A stretch of 35,316 nucleotides of DNA from Glaciecola sp. (GTDB lineage: Bacteria > Pseudomonadota > Gammaproteobacteria > Enterobacterales > Alteromonadaceae). Location of the stretch: NCBI GenBank assembly GCA_029246415.1, contig JAQWNF010000016.1, positions 1 to 35,316 on the forward strand, written 5' to 3'. Shown here piece after piece: positions 1 to 8,515 of the stretch (positions are counted from its first letter, which is position 1; the number at the start of each line of letters is the position of its first letter). Made by a program: the position numbers and the translations under genes. The notes beneath the pieces were generated by a model. It saw only the letters and a list, made by a program, of their open reading frames with translations. It did not search any database and was not told where the DNA came from.

Positions 1-524
1 TGAGTATTCGCAGTATTTTTTTCCCCACCGCAGAACCAAGCCCAAGTTTTATTAAACATTACCAAGGCTTATTTCATTGCTCGATCGCGTTTAACCAAAC
101 ACAGCTGGCATTGTGCTTTCATCCTGACATCTTGTCATTCAAGGTCTATAATATTGCACAACCCCTCAAGACCAAAATTTCGCAACAAACGACACAAAGC
201 CAACATATTGGGAAAAAAATAGAAGAATTGATCTCGATGGGCTTAGCGAGCGGTAATATCAACATTGATGTGATTGGCCATAGTTTAGGACTCCACCCAC
301 GTAAGTTACAGCGTTTGTTGGCGCAAGAATCATTAAGTTACTCACAGATCTTAGACAATGTTAGACAGCAGCATGCAAGGCAATACATTGCGCGCACGCA
401 ATTTGATATGTCGAGCATCGCTTATATGTTGGGATATAAAAATTTGGCAACATTTAGCCGAGAGTGTAAGAAATGGTTTGGGATGAGTCCGAGCAAATTG
501 CGTAGGACGATGAAGACACTATAA
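1..524 (+). CDS. AraC-family transcriptional regulator, 3' part only
   Basis: The reading frame is open from base 3 with no start, so the gene begins left of the window. About 173 residues are visible. The last 95 or so form a double helix-turn-helix of the AraC type: a first helix set around IDVIGHSLGLHPRKLQRLL, then MSSIAYMLGYKNLATFSREC and the usual end WFGMSPSKLRR. The part before it (SFIKHYQGLFHCSIAF, then a leucine-rich stretch) resembles the end of the arabinose-binding-type N-terminal domain found in many long AraC proteins. It should bind DNA as a ligand-responsive activator. The ligand and targets cannot be told, and the gene it controls is probably outside the window. Confidence 0.85.
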   Translation, partial: SIRSIFFPTAEPSPSFIKHYQGLFHCSIAFNQTQLALCFHPDILSFKVYNIAQPLKTKISQQTTQSQHIGKKIEELISMGLASGNINIDVIGHSLGLHPRKLQRLLAQESLSYSQILDNVRQQHARQYIARTQFDMSSIAYMLGYKNLATFSRECKKWFGMSPSKLRRTMKTL

Positions 525-551
525 CCCATTAATAATAACAAACTCATTGGT

Positions 552-1064
552 TTAATTACTTATTAATTCCTCAAAAAATAAAGCTGCAAGCTCATGTCTT
601 CCTGTCACCCCCGCTTTTTTGTATACAGAAGATGCCTGATGACTTATTGTTTTTTCGGATTTGCCACGAAGCCCAGCGATTTCATAGTTACTTAACCCTT
701 TAACTAGCAATAATGCTACCTCTTTTTCAGCAGGAGTTAACGTCCAATCAATGAACTGCTCTTCAATTGCAGCAAAGAATTGAGATTTGGTTTCAATTAC
801 TTTTTTAGACAAACTTTCAGACCGGGCTTTACTGATTTTAAGTTGTTGCACTAATACCTGAGCTTGTTTGCTTCGTTGCACAACATCCCAAGTCAGAAAT
901 ACAAAAATAGCGGCCGATAAGAGAATTAGGATGATTTCTTGTATTAGGTGATTGATTGCTACCTGATTAGTAAAATCAACGTATAAATCACCTAATTTGA
1001 AAAGTATGATTAGCGCTAACAGTAAAGCAATTATTTTGTCTCGATTCATGATAAACAGCCACAT
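552..1064 (-). CDS. Membrane-anchored LuxR-type (GerE) regulator
   Basis: This protein of about 170 residues has two hydrophobic segments near its N terminus (roughly residues 8-27 and 38-57), then a charged, likely coiled linker (VQRSKQAQVLVQQLKISKAR). A C-terminal LuxR/GerE helix-turn-helix follows from about residue 108: LTPAEKEVALLLVKGLSNYE, then GKSEKTISHQASSVYKKAGV. There is no receiver or autoinducer-binding domain, so it is probably an inner-membrane one-component regulator with a cytoplasmic DNA-binding tail. It lies 36 bp downstream of the lipoprotein gene on the same strand and is probably co-transcribed with it. ATG at 1064 is preferred over the TTG just upstream; ATG at 1049 is also possible. 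No ribosome site decides between them. Confidence 0.75.
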   Translation of the reverse strand: MWLFIMNRDKIIALLLALIILFKLGDLYVDFTNQVAINHLIQEIILILLSAAIFVFLTWDVVQRSKQAQVLVQQLKISKARSESLSKKVIETKSQFFAAIEEQFIDWTLTPAEKEVALLLVKGLSNYEIAGLRGKSEKTISHQASSVYKKAGVTGRHELAALFFEELISN

Positions 1065-1100
1065 CAAAGGAATGTGACTGTTATAACATACTAAACTTAA

Positions 1101-2879
1101 TTAATCATCTTCACCGGTTTCAATTTCGGCTTCATAAGCGTAGATGTAAGTCCCCTCGACCCAAGTGCCTTCTATTTCTAATGAAATGCCCACTTGGATA
1201 GCTGTCATAAATTGAGTGACCGACACTCTCTGGTCATTAAGCTCTAGTTCAGTGTTGGAATCAATTCTGATCTCACGCCCGTTTAATGTAAAACTAGTTT
1301 CATTGATGACACTGGATACTTTACCCTCAAATTCGACATAGCCAATACCTTGTTCATCGTTATCAGAATATTCTTGATCACTGTAGTAATGGTCATCATC
1401 ACTATTGGAATCATCACTATGATAGTCACGATCTAATTCTACTTTTTTCACCACAAACTGACCGTTATTGTCAAATCCGCCATCGATCTCAACATCAGAC
1501 GCAATGCTGTCATCACTTATTGCTGCTAGGAAAGTAGATAAATCGGTCACTACATCATCCAAGACTAATCGAATCCCGTCGGTTAGAACAACACTAACCC
1601 CATTTACGGTGATTGTTTGAGAAGCCACATCAACATCAAAGGTTCTACTTTCAAGCTCCCACTCTTCATTATATTCCACTTCATCTTCGCGTTCGATTCT
1701 CTGGATAAGATGATTGTTTTGACTATCAGTCAAAAACGCTATTTCAACTCTATCATTGATATTTAATGAAGCAAAACTGAAATATCTATCATCGTCATCT
1801 TCGACACGAGTCATGTTAGTAAATGTGTATAATTGGCCATTTACGGTGATTATTTGATTAGTTGTATCAATCGCGGTAATTACACCTTTAATCTTACCGT
1901 CGGTGTTCATATGTCCATCTTTGCTTTCTACTCTGGTGACTTGATTAGTAGTTGGATCAATATAAATTTCAACAAAGTCCCGAATTTGTATACTACTATT
2001 GGCTTCAAATACCACATTATTTGCTAACTGATACGTCACACCATCTACTGTAATGGTGTTGGCTGCGATATCTATTGCAGTCACAATTCCTTCTTTTTCA
2101 ACTCTGCTAATATCATCATCACTCAAAGAAAGATAAAAAGTAGCATCAGTCAGCTCAACTTCTGTTGCTATCAAAACACCTGCGTTGATGTTCCCCTCAA
2201 CCTTAACTTTAAGACCATTTTCAATACTTTGCATGTTTGCGGATGCATAGTTAACCGTTAATCCTTGCAAAGTAAATGTTTGTTGAGTCACATCTAAATT
2301 ATTCACAATACCTGACGTATATTGGTTTGCATCGTTGGTCACATCGTCATCAAGCTCAATGTAAGTCGCAATCAACACTCCATCGGTATCTAGGTAACCG
2401 CTGATTTCGATGCGATCATCTACGGATAGGGAGCTTTCGGTAATGCCAATGAAATGTGTCAAATCATTGTAGCGAATATTAATACCAGCCACTTCAAGCT
2501 GCTGATTGTTGCGATCAATCGCGGTTACTAATCCTTCTACATCATTATCATAATGCACACTGTTTACAGTCGATTGCGTATCATCATCAGACTCTTGCAC
2601 ACTCATTGAAATTTTCATTCCCACTTGCAGCTGTTCTATGCTTTGTCCATCTTGACCATTTACGTTGAACGTCGAATTGTCCGTATTAAAGCGTTGACCA
2701 TCAACATAAACACTGCCAAAACCTGTAATGACACCGGTTTTAATTATTGTGGTTAATTGTGGGGCTGTAGGTACTGGGGATGGTCCAGCTGAAGGGATAC
2801 TGGCTGATTCACCACTACCACCACATGCAAAAAGTAATTGAGAGCTAAGTAATGCAATTGATATTTGATGTAAACGCAT
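1101..2879 (-). CDS. DUF5666-repeat lipoprotein
   Basis: This 592-residue protein has a lipoprotein signal, with a hydrophobic stretch ending LLFAC and Cys19 as the predicted lipidated residue. A Ser/Pro-rich linker follows. The rest is made of about seven repeats of a beta-rich module of roughly 65-75 residues, each with a version of 'G.I..ID...ITVNG' and 'VEIEG'. This is the pattern of DUF5666 proteins. The protein is very acidic, with Asp-rich stretches near residues 480-510. It is probably held in the outer or inner membrane facing the periplasm. Function is unknown. An AGGA motif lies about 10 bases before the ATG. It is the first gene of a likely pair with the membrane-bound LuxR-type regulator downstream, which suggests a cell-surface sensing or stress role (inference). 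Confidence 0.75.
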   Translation of the reverse strand: MRLHQISIALLSSQLLFACGGSGESASIPSAGPSPVPTAPQLTTIIKTGVITGFGSVYVDGQRFNTDNSTFNVNGQDGQSIEQLQVGMKISMSVQESDDDTQSTVNSVHYDNDVEGLVTAIDRNNQQLEVAGINIRYNDLTHFIGITESSLSVDDRIEISGYLDTDGVLIATYIELDDDVTNDANQYTSGIVNNLDVTQQTFTLQGLTVNYASANMQSIENGLKVKVEGNINAGVLIATEVELTDATFYLSLSDDDISRVEKEGIVTAIDIAANTITVDGVTYQLANNVVFEANSSIQIRDFVEIYIDPTTNQVTRVESKDGHMNTDGKIKGVITAIDTTNQIITVNGQLYTFTNMTRVEDDDDRYFSFASLNINDRVEIAFLTDSQNNHLIQRIEREDEVEYNEEWELESRTFDVDVASQTITVNGVSVVLTDGIRLVLDDVVTDLSTFLAAISDDSIASDVEIDGGFDNNGQFVVKKVELDRDYHSDDSNSDDDHYYSDQEYSDNDEQGIGYVEFEGKVSSVINETSFTLNGREIRIDSNTELELNDQRVSVTQFMTAIQVGISLEIEGTWVEGTYIYAYEAEIETGEDD

Positions 2880-3034
2880 AATGATATATTCCTGTTATTG
2901 AGTAGGAAAACTATAGATAAAATGTGTTACTTCCACAATAGGTCTACAACCCTATACTTGAAAACAAAGGGCTGTAACAGTTTTTAAGGCTAAAGTAATG
3001 GATTTATATTCACGAAAGTCATAAGCTGTTTTTT

Positions 3035-3237
3035 TCAGATAAACCTAACAGTGAACTGACCACACGCGCATTACGCTTAGCTGTAAATAAACGCAATCTT
3101 AATCAATCTGTGGTGTTTCATTCGGATCAAGGCGGGCAATGGGCGATATCATTGACTACATAGAACCGTTTTATAATCAAAAGCGCCGACATGCAAAAAT
3201 AATAGCCTAAGAGTGTCTATAAATCTGGGGGCAGTCC
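3035..3237 (+). mobile_element. Decayed IS3-family transposase (orfB) remnant with one IS end
   Basis: Translated on the plus strand, the start reads SDKPNSELTTRALRLAVN and then VVFHSDQGGQW, which is the catalytic-core region of IS3-family OrfB transposases (the Asp of HSDQG is the second catalytic residue). The frame stops soon after. A second frame from 3142 gives DIIDYIEPFYNQKRRHAKI, the usual C terminus. The part with the catalytic Glu is deleted. The bases after the stop, up to about 3237, look like an IS3 terminal end (TCTGGGGGCAGTCC). The element is dead. Bases 2880-3034 upstream contain the start region of the lipoprotein operon and nothing else I recognise. Bases 3241-3324 carry a 35-codon open frame with no start and no known relative. 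Confidence 0.75.
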
Positions 3238-3324
3238 AAACAGCCACGAGCAGAACAAGATGTTGAAAGACAAATATATGAGTTTGCAAAAAGTAACAAA
3301 ACCGCAAAGGCTAATTCCATTGAC

Positions 3325-3531
3325 TCAGTCTTTCTTAGAAACGAATGAGTAGAGCTCTTTAGCTTTTTCCATTAGCTCTTCAGTCGTGTACATAACTGGA
3401 ACTTGGGATGAACCTAATGCTTCGTTTGCTTTCTGAGCCTTTTCAAGGTTAAAAGCGTGTTGCTTATCCATGTAGTTTTTTGCCATTGCTAGGACTTCAG
3501 TGCGTATTTCAAAAGGGTTTTTGTTAGACAC
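3325..3531 (-). CDS. Small T4-like-phage-type protein, unknown function
   Basis: This is a 68-residue protein, mostly charged helix, starting NKNPFEIRTEVLAMAKNYMD and ending ELYSFVSKKD. The opening 'NPFEIR...L.MAK.Y.D' and the closing 'KA.ELY.FVSKK' match, from memory, a small uncharacterised protein common in T4-like marine myoviruses. The start is set to GTG at 3531 because AGGGG lies 7 bases before it; a longer frame to 3576 has no such site. It seems intact. Its neighbour is an Hsp20 fragment, also a gene typical of marine T4-like phages, so both probably came from one phage. Expression and function in the host are unknown. Confidence 0.6.
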   Translation of the reverse strand: MSNKNPFEIRTEVLAMAKNYMDKQHAFNLEKAQKANEALGSSQVPVMYTTEELMEKAKELYSFVSKKD

Positions 3532-3631
3532 TTTATTTCCCCTGTGTGATGTGTAAAGTAGGAAGTAGGGCCACAATGAGACCTACCCTATTTAAGTAGC
3601 TACTACACTGTTTGAAAGTAGCTAATTTTAT

Positions 3632-3775
3632 TTATCTTTTTAGACGTTCAGGCTGACCGCCAATAGTAATCTTACGAGGTTTCTTAGCTTCTGGGATAAC
3701 ATTCTCTAGATCAATGGTTAGAATACCATCACTCAAAACTGCACCTGTTACTAATACTGTTTCATTTACCACCAC
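3632..3775 (-). pseudogene. C-terminal fragment of a small heat-shock protein (Hsp20), phage type
   Basis: A minus-strand frame reads VVVNETVLVTGAVLSDGILT, then IDLENVIPEAKKPRKITIGG and a short tail before TAA. This is the end of the alpha-crystallin domain: the 'L.DGIL.I.L...IPE..KPR' block followed by the I-x-I anchor motif. Only about 47 residues are left of a normal 140-150. The 5' break falls at the 3' end of the symporter gene, whose last codons and stop overlap it in another frame (3766-3775). No start codon or ribosome site remains. Hsp20 genes are common in marine T4-like phages, and the next gene is also of that type, so a phage segment seems to have recombined exactly at the symporter's end. 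Confidence 0.7.
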
Positions 3776-5328
3776 ACATAATAAAGCTGAATCAGAATCA
3801 AACAGATAATGAAGGCTGAAATATTAAACGAAGGCGCGGTTTTAAAATTAACCTCAGTGATATCGCTCACTTTATCGCTCGCTTTTGCCTGAACGTCCAA
3901 CAATGAAAACAGAACGCATGTAATTAAACACAAAATAAACACAAAGCCAACACGATCCATAAATGGTAACTCGGGCCAAAAAGCTTTCAATACAACAGAA
4001 AATATTGCCGAACCAACTGCGGCAGCCAATGCACCAGTAGCAGAAGCTTTGCGCCAAAACATACCTAGCAAAAAGATAACGACAACACCAGGTGTAAAGA
4101 ATCCGGTAAACTCTTGAATATATTGGAAAGCTTGGTCAAATTTGCCCAATAATGGCTTGGCCAAAACTATGCCAATGATTAATGACAAAAAGACGACCGT
4201 TTTACCAACTAACAAATAATGGGCCTCGGATTTATCGGTTTTATAGTGCTTGTATAAGTCCATGGTGAAAATAGTTGAAATACTATTTGTCATTGAGGAC
4301 AAAGAGGACACAATAGCTGCAATCAACGCAGCAAATATAATGCCTTTAATGCCATCGGGCATGAGTGCCAACATGGATGGATAGGCTTGATCGGGCCCTT
4401 TAAGGTTCGGAAATTTGACGAATGCCACAATACCAGGCAAGACCACAATAATTGGCATTAATAGTTTTAGAAACGCAGCAAACGTTATTCCCTTTTGTGC
4501 TTCTGCAATGCTTTTTGCAGCCAAGGCGCGCTGAATGATGTATTGGTTAAAACCCCAATAACTTAAATTCATGATCCACAGCCCACCGATCAAAACAGAT
4601 ATTCCTGGAAGACTGTTGTAATGTGGATTATTTTTATCAAGTATTAGATCAAAATGACTCGGGGCTTGTTCGGTTAATAGAATAAAACCGTTTATCGCAC
4701 CACTGCCATTGGATAATGAATTTAAAGCGACATAGGATAATGCTAAGCCACCTAAAACCAATAAAACGACTTGAATAATGTCAGTGTAAGCAACGGCTTT
4801 GAGCCCTCCATAGAGCGAATAAGCTGTCGAAAACAAGGCCAAGAATATCATGCCATAAAGCGCGTCAATACCAGTTATGGTTGCAATAGCAAGACCACCT
4901 AACCACAAAATAGAAGTTAAGTTTACGAACAAATACACCGCTAACCAAAAAATAGCCATGACATTGCGAACGCGAATATCAAAGCGATTCTCTAGATATT
5001 GTGGCATAGTCAAAATATTATGCTTAATAAATATTGGTAGCATAAATTTAGCAACAATGATTAATGTAAGTGCTGCCATCCATTCATAAGAGGCAATCGC
5101 TAAACCGATAGCATACCCTGAACCAGACATGCCAATAATTTGCTCTGCAGAGATATTAGAGGCAATCAATGAAGCACCAACTGCCCACCAAGGTAACCCT
5201 TTATCTGCCAGAAAATACCCTACGGTCTTAGATTGATGAGGTGTACTCATTTTCGAAATAAATAGCCCCAAGGATATCAATGCAACAACATATATCCCGA
5301 CAATTACATAATCCAAATCACTTAACAT
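3766..5328 (-). CDS. Na+/galactose symporter, SSS family (vSGLT-like)
   Basis: This 520-residue inner-membrane protein has about 14 hydrophobic segments. It closely follows Vibrio vSGLT, a structurally known Na+/galactose symporter. The sugar-site residues of vSGLT have counterparts: Gln63 and Glu82 in NISAEQIIGMSGSGY and SYEWM, Asn254 and gate Tyr257 in the MNLSYWGFNQYIIQR block, Lys288 in FAAFLKLL, and Gln in AFQYIQEF. The final segment ends LILIQLYYVWW, close to the vSGLT end, so the protein is nearly full length; the shorter total comes from a smaller loop near residues 305-320. It is last in the galT-galK-GH97 operon, 14 bp after GH97. It should import galactose freed by GH97. A phage-like Hsp20 fragment abuts its stop codon. 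Confidence 0.9.
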   Translation of the reverse strand: MLSDLDYVIVGIYVVALISLGLFISKMSTPHQSKTVGYFLADKGLPWWAVGASLIASNISAEQIIGMSGSGYAIGLAIASYEWMAALTLIIVAKFMLPIFIKHNILTMPQYLENRFDIRVRNVMAIFWLAVYLFVNLTSILWLGGLAIATITGIDALYGMIFLALFSTAYSLYGGLKAVAYTDIIQVVLLVLGGLALSYVALNSLSNGSGAINGFILLTEQAPSHFDLILDKNNPHYNSLPGISVLIGGLWIMNLSYWGFNQYIIQRALAAKSIAEAQKGITFAAFLKLLMPIIVVLPGIVAFVKFPNLKGPDQAYPSMLALMPDGIKGIIFAALIAAIVSSLSSMTNSISTIFTMDLYKHYKTDKSEAHYLLVGKTVVFLSLIIGIVLAKPLLGKFDQAFQYIQEFTGFFTPGVVVIFLLGMFWRKASATGALAAAVGSAIFSVVLKAFWPELPFMDRVGFVFILCLITCVLFSLLDVQAKASDKVSDITEVNFKTAPSFNISAFIICLILIQLYYVWW

Positions 5329-5342
5329 AGGTTGACCTATTT

Positions 5343-7358
5343 TTATTTTGTTTTAATGGGAGTAAATCGAGCAGTAAAACCACCACCTGGCGCAAGATTC
5401 AAGCTAAGTGAGTCACTATTCGTTATCACCTTGCTTTCGATTTTATAGTCTTCTGCCCACTTATTTGCATTGACGCCATCTTGAAAAATTTCAACCTGAT
5501 AGCGACCTTTTGCTAAAAAGTCTAATGAAACCGAAAATTCTCTTTTGTACTCATCTGTCAATGCGCCTAAAAACCATTCATCATTAGAGCGTCTTGCCAT
5601 CACTATATAGTCACCAACAGCGCCCTCAATCGGTTTTGTCTCGTCCCATACGGTAGGGATCTTACTGATAAATGTCGCCGTTTCTTGTTCTTTAATAAAT
5701 TGAGCAGGAGAGTCTGCCATCATTTGCAATGGACTTTCAAATATTGTGAAGAGTGCGACTTGATGCGCTCTTGTCGTCTGACTCATTGGACGAGTAAAGC
5801 GAATACTAAAGTCTTGGTGATTTTCATCTTTACCACTGTAATGAATGTTTTCCCATGCCGCAGGACCAATAGCGTTAGACATTGCCCCAGGGGTATAATC
5901 CATTGGTCCAGCAACCATACGAATAAATGGTAAGGTCGTGTTGTGCTCTGGAGTGGAATCATAACTCCATTTATTCCACTCTAAGCCTTTGACACCTTCA
6001 CGAGAAATCACATTTGGGAAAGTACGACGTAAACCAGCAGGTTTGTACGCGCCGTGAGGATCGACTAGCAACTTATGTTTGGCTGCTTCTTCTGCAATTT
6101 TCCAATAAAAATTGACCATTTCTTGATCGTCACGCTGAAAGAAATCCGGTTTGATACCAACAGCACCTAGCTCAGTGAAACGGTCCATTGCTTCGTCAAA
6201 TTGGTCACGCAACGTCAACCAAGTGGTCCATAGGATAATACCAACGCCTTTCTTTTTTGCATGAGCAATAATTGCAGGGACATCATAGCCTTCAACGGTT
6301 CCCATCAAGTCACCCAATGGATACCAGCCCTCGTCCAAAATGACGTATTCGATACCGTTTGCTGCGGCAAAATCAATATAAAATTTGTAGGTCTCTGTGT
6401 TTAACCCAGATTCAAAATCGACTCCATGTAAATTATTGGCATTGTACCAATCCCAAGCCACCTTACCTGGTTTTATCCAGCTTGTATCACCGATTTGATT
6501 AGGGATCGCTAATTGATAAGACAACTGATTTGTTAGCAGGTCAACATCATTTTCAGCAAGGGCAATAATACGCCAAGGGAAAGTACGTGAGCCTTCAGTC
6601 TGAGCAAGGTAATCAGCACGCTCTACCACTGGTTCGTTGCGATCTTGCCAAGGTGCAGCCCCCATTTTGACTTTGGTTGGTAGGGTCGGAAATACTGCAG
6701 ACAAGGTACCTTTGTCATTACCTTGTAACCATAAACCAGCGTAATCACGAAGGGCCGTTTCAGTAATTAACACTTTGGCTGGGGTTGAGTTAATAAGTGC
6801 TGGAGTACTGCCTAATTTACCCTCCAAAGCTTCTATGTTAACTTTGTTATAGCTGCGCTCGTTGTGCGAATAAAAACTTTCTTCTTCAGGGAAATACGTT
6901 GTAGTACCCCGTGCAAAATTAAACTCGGCGATTTCATTTTGTACAATAATTTGCTCTGCAAATGCCGTCTCATAACGATACGCTACACCATTGTTATATG
7001 CTCTAAAGTGCAGAGTAATTTGATTTGAAAATGTGATTTGAACTTCATTAAATTCATCCACAATTGTCTCTGACTTTACTCTGATTTCTGGATAAAGAGT
7101 ATTTTTTTCAGAACTTGCTATTTTGCTTAGTACTTTAGGTGAAGCGCGAAAGTCATCTTCACCTGCGATCAGTATATTGATTTCAGATGGAGATATTACC
7201 GTTTGATTATTGTAATCAACTTGATAAGTAAGCGTTTCATTCTGTGATAAAACCACCTCTACTTTACCATTAGGTGAAGCCAGTTTATGTATTTCGGTCG
7301 CTTGAACTTGCCATGCAAACAACGCAATTAAAATATGGATTAGAAGTTTAGCTTTCAT
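5343..7358 (-). CDS. GH97 glycoside hydrolase, probable retaining alpha-galactosidase
   Basis: This 671-residue protein has a Sec signal peptide (cleavage near ALFAWQVQA, residue 20), so it is periplasmic or surface-bound. The N-terminal half is a beta-sandwich. A TIM barrel begins near residue 300 (GKVAWDWYN) and a small beta domain ends the protein. In the barrel, AVGIKPDFFQRDDQEMVN places Asp405 where retaining GH97 alpha-galactosidases have their nucleophile; inverting GH97 alpha-glucosidases lack an Asp there. ISREGVKGLEWNKW supplies the acid/base Glu (454 or 460). The context of galactokinase, GalT and a galactose symporter also favours alpha-galactosidase. Spacing is 8 bp from galK and 14 bp to the symporter gene. 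The exact substrate (raffinose, melibiose or a marine galactan side chain) cannot be told. Confidence 0.88.
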   Translation of the reverse strand: MKAKLLIHILIALFAWQVQATEIHKLASPNGKVEVVLSQNETLTYQVDYNNQTVISPSEINILIAGEDDFRASPKVLSKIASSEKNTLYPEIRVKSETIVDEFNEVQITFSNQITLHFRAYNNGVAYRYETAFAEQIIVQNEIAEFNFARGTTTYFPEEESFYSHNERSYNKVNIEALEGKLGSTPALINSTPAKVLITETALRDYAGLWLQGNDKGTLSAVFPTLPTKVKMGAAPWQDRNEPVVERADYLAQTEGSRTFPWRIIALAENDVDLLTNQLSYQLAIPNQIGDTSWIKPGKVAWDWYNANNLHGVDFESGLNTETYKFYIDFAAANGIEYVILDEGWYPLGDLMGTVEGYDVPAIIAHAKKKGVGIILWTTWLTLRDQFDEAMDRFTELGAVGIKPDFFQRDDQEMVNFYWKIAEEAAKHKLLVDPHGAYKPAGLRRTFPNVISREGVKGLEWNKWSYDSTPEHNTTLPFIRMVAGPMDYTPGAMSNAIGPAAWENIHYSGKDENHQDFSIRFTRPMSQTTRAHQVALFTIFESPLQMMADSPAQFIKEQETATFISKIPTVWDETKPIEGAVGDYIVMARRSNDEWFLGALTDEYKREFSVSLDFLAKGRYQVEIFQDGVNANKWAEDYKIESKVITNSDSLSLNLAPGGGFTARFTPIKTK

Positions 7359-7366
7359 TGTTTTTC

Positions 7367-8515
7367 CTAAGTATTGATAACATATTCAGAGGCATATGCC
7401 CCATCAGAAATTTTAAAATCATAAATGGTCGGTGCTATCTTAGCTCCAGGAGTGTACTCTTTCGCAATGGCTTGAATAACATTCTGTAACTCATCTTTAT
7501 TTAACAGTGCAATGACACACCCACCAAAGCCACCACCGGTCATTCTAGCACCACCAATGGTTTTAATATTCGTTTGAATGACTTCTACAAGATGATCTAT
7601 TTCAGGGATGGAAATTTCAAAATCATCTCTCATTGAGATATGAGAAGCCGCCATATGACGACCTATATTCTTAAAGTTTCCGGCCTTTAAATCATTGTAT
7701 AAGCATTCAACTCGATTATTTTCAGAAATAATATGGCGAGCACGTTTGAATTCTTTTGGACTTAAGCGATCTTGGTATTCACACAATAAATCCATATTTG
7801 CTTGACGCAACGAAGGTAACTGCATGGTCTGTGCTGCCATTTCACATTCTATGCGACGTTGATTATATTCACTTCCAACCAAGGTCCGCTTTACATTAGA
7901 ATTTACCACAAGTAGCGTCAATGGCTCAGGGATTACACAAGGTTCCACCGCAAAATGGTCAAAATCGATTTTTAACGCATGTCCTCTGAGACCCATCGCG
8001 CTAATTGCATGATCCATCAAACCACAAGAGCAGTTTAAAAAATTATTTTCAATTGCTTGAGCACACTCTGCCGCCTTTACAGGTTCCAACTTAAGGTCCA
8101 TCGATTCAGAAATAGCTTTGACCAACGCTACAGTTAATGATGCCGAGGAGCTCAATCCTGCACCTAACGGCTGATTACCATATATAAAAATATTATAACC
8201 TTGATTTATTGTGGCTAATTTTTGTAATTCTAACAAGGCGCCTTTAACATAATTCACCCAAAAATTGTGATGATCATATGTTGTGTCACCTAACTCAAAT
8301 TCCACTTGCTCATAATTAAAATCTTTTGAAATAACCTTAATATGATGGTCTGTTCGTTTTGCAAGCTCAACGGTCGTACCTTTATCAATAGCAACTGGGA
8401 ACACCAAACCATTGTTATAGTCTGTATGTTCACCAATCAAATTCACTCTGCCAGGAGCAAAAACCTTTGTTGTCACAGAGTTGCCAAATAGCTTGGTAAA
8501 CTTTTTATTTTTCAT
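7367..8515 (-). CDS. galK: Galactokinase
   Basis: This 382-residue GHMP-family kinase phosphorylates alpha-D-galactose at C1 with ATP, the first Leloir-pathway step, in the cytoplasm. The galactokinase signature is present at residues 21-34 (PGRVNLIGEHTDYN), the ATP-binding GHMP loop at 116-126 (PLGAGLSSSAS), the catalytic Asp168 in SCGLMDHAIS, and the C-terminal glycine motif GGARMTGGGFGG. Length is normal. Its ATG shares one base with the galT stop (TAATG), which suggests translational coupling, and GH97 starts 8 bp later. It uses galactose released by GH97 and imported by the symporter. Confidence 0.96.
   Translation of the reverse strand: MKNKKFTKLFGNSVTTKVFAPGRVNLIGEHTDYNNGLVFPVAIDKGTTVELAKRTDHHIKVISKDFNYEQVEFELGDTTYDHHNFWVNYVKGALLELQKLATINQGYNIFIYGNQPLGAGLSSSASLTVALVKAISESMDLKLEPVKAAECAQAIENNFLNCSCGLMDHAISAMGLRGHALKIDFDHFAVEPCVIPEPLTLLVVNSNVKRTLVGSEYNQRRIECEMAAQTMQLPSLRQANMDLLCEYQDRLSPKEFKRARHIISENNRVECLYNDLKAGNFKNIGRHMAASHISMRDDFEISIPEIDHLVEVIQTNIKTIGGARMTGGGFGGCVIALLNKDELQNVIQAIAKEYTPGAKIAPTIYDFKISDGAYASEYVINT

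Noticed and set aside
3766-5328. Symporter C terminus truncated by the phage segment
   Set aside because: The end LYYVWW aligns with the natural end of vSGLT from memory, so at most a few residues could be missing.
5343-7358. GH97 enzyme as an inverting alpha-glucosidase (SusB type)
   Set aside because: An Asp is present at the retaining nucleophile position (Asp405), and the neighbours are galactose genes.
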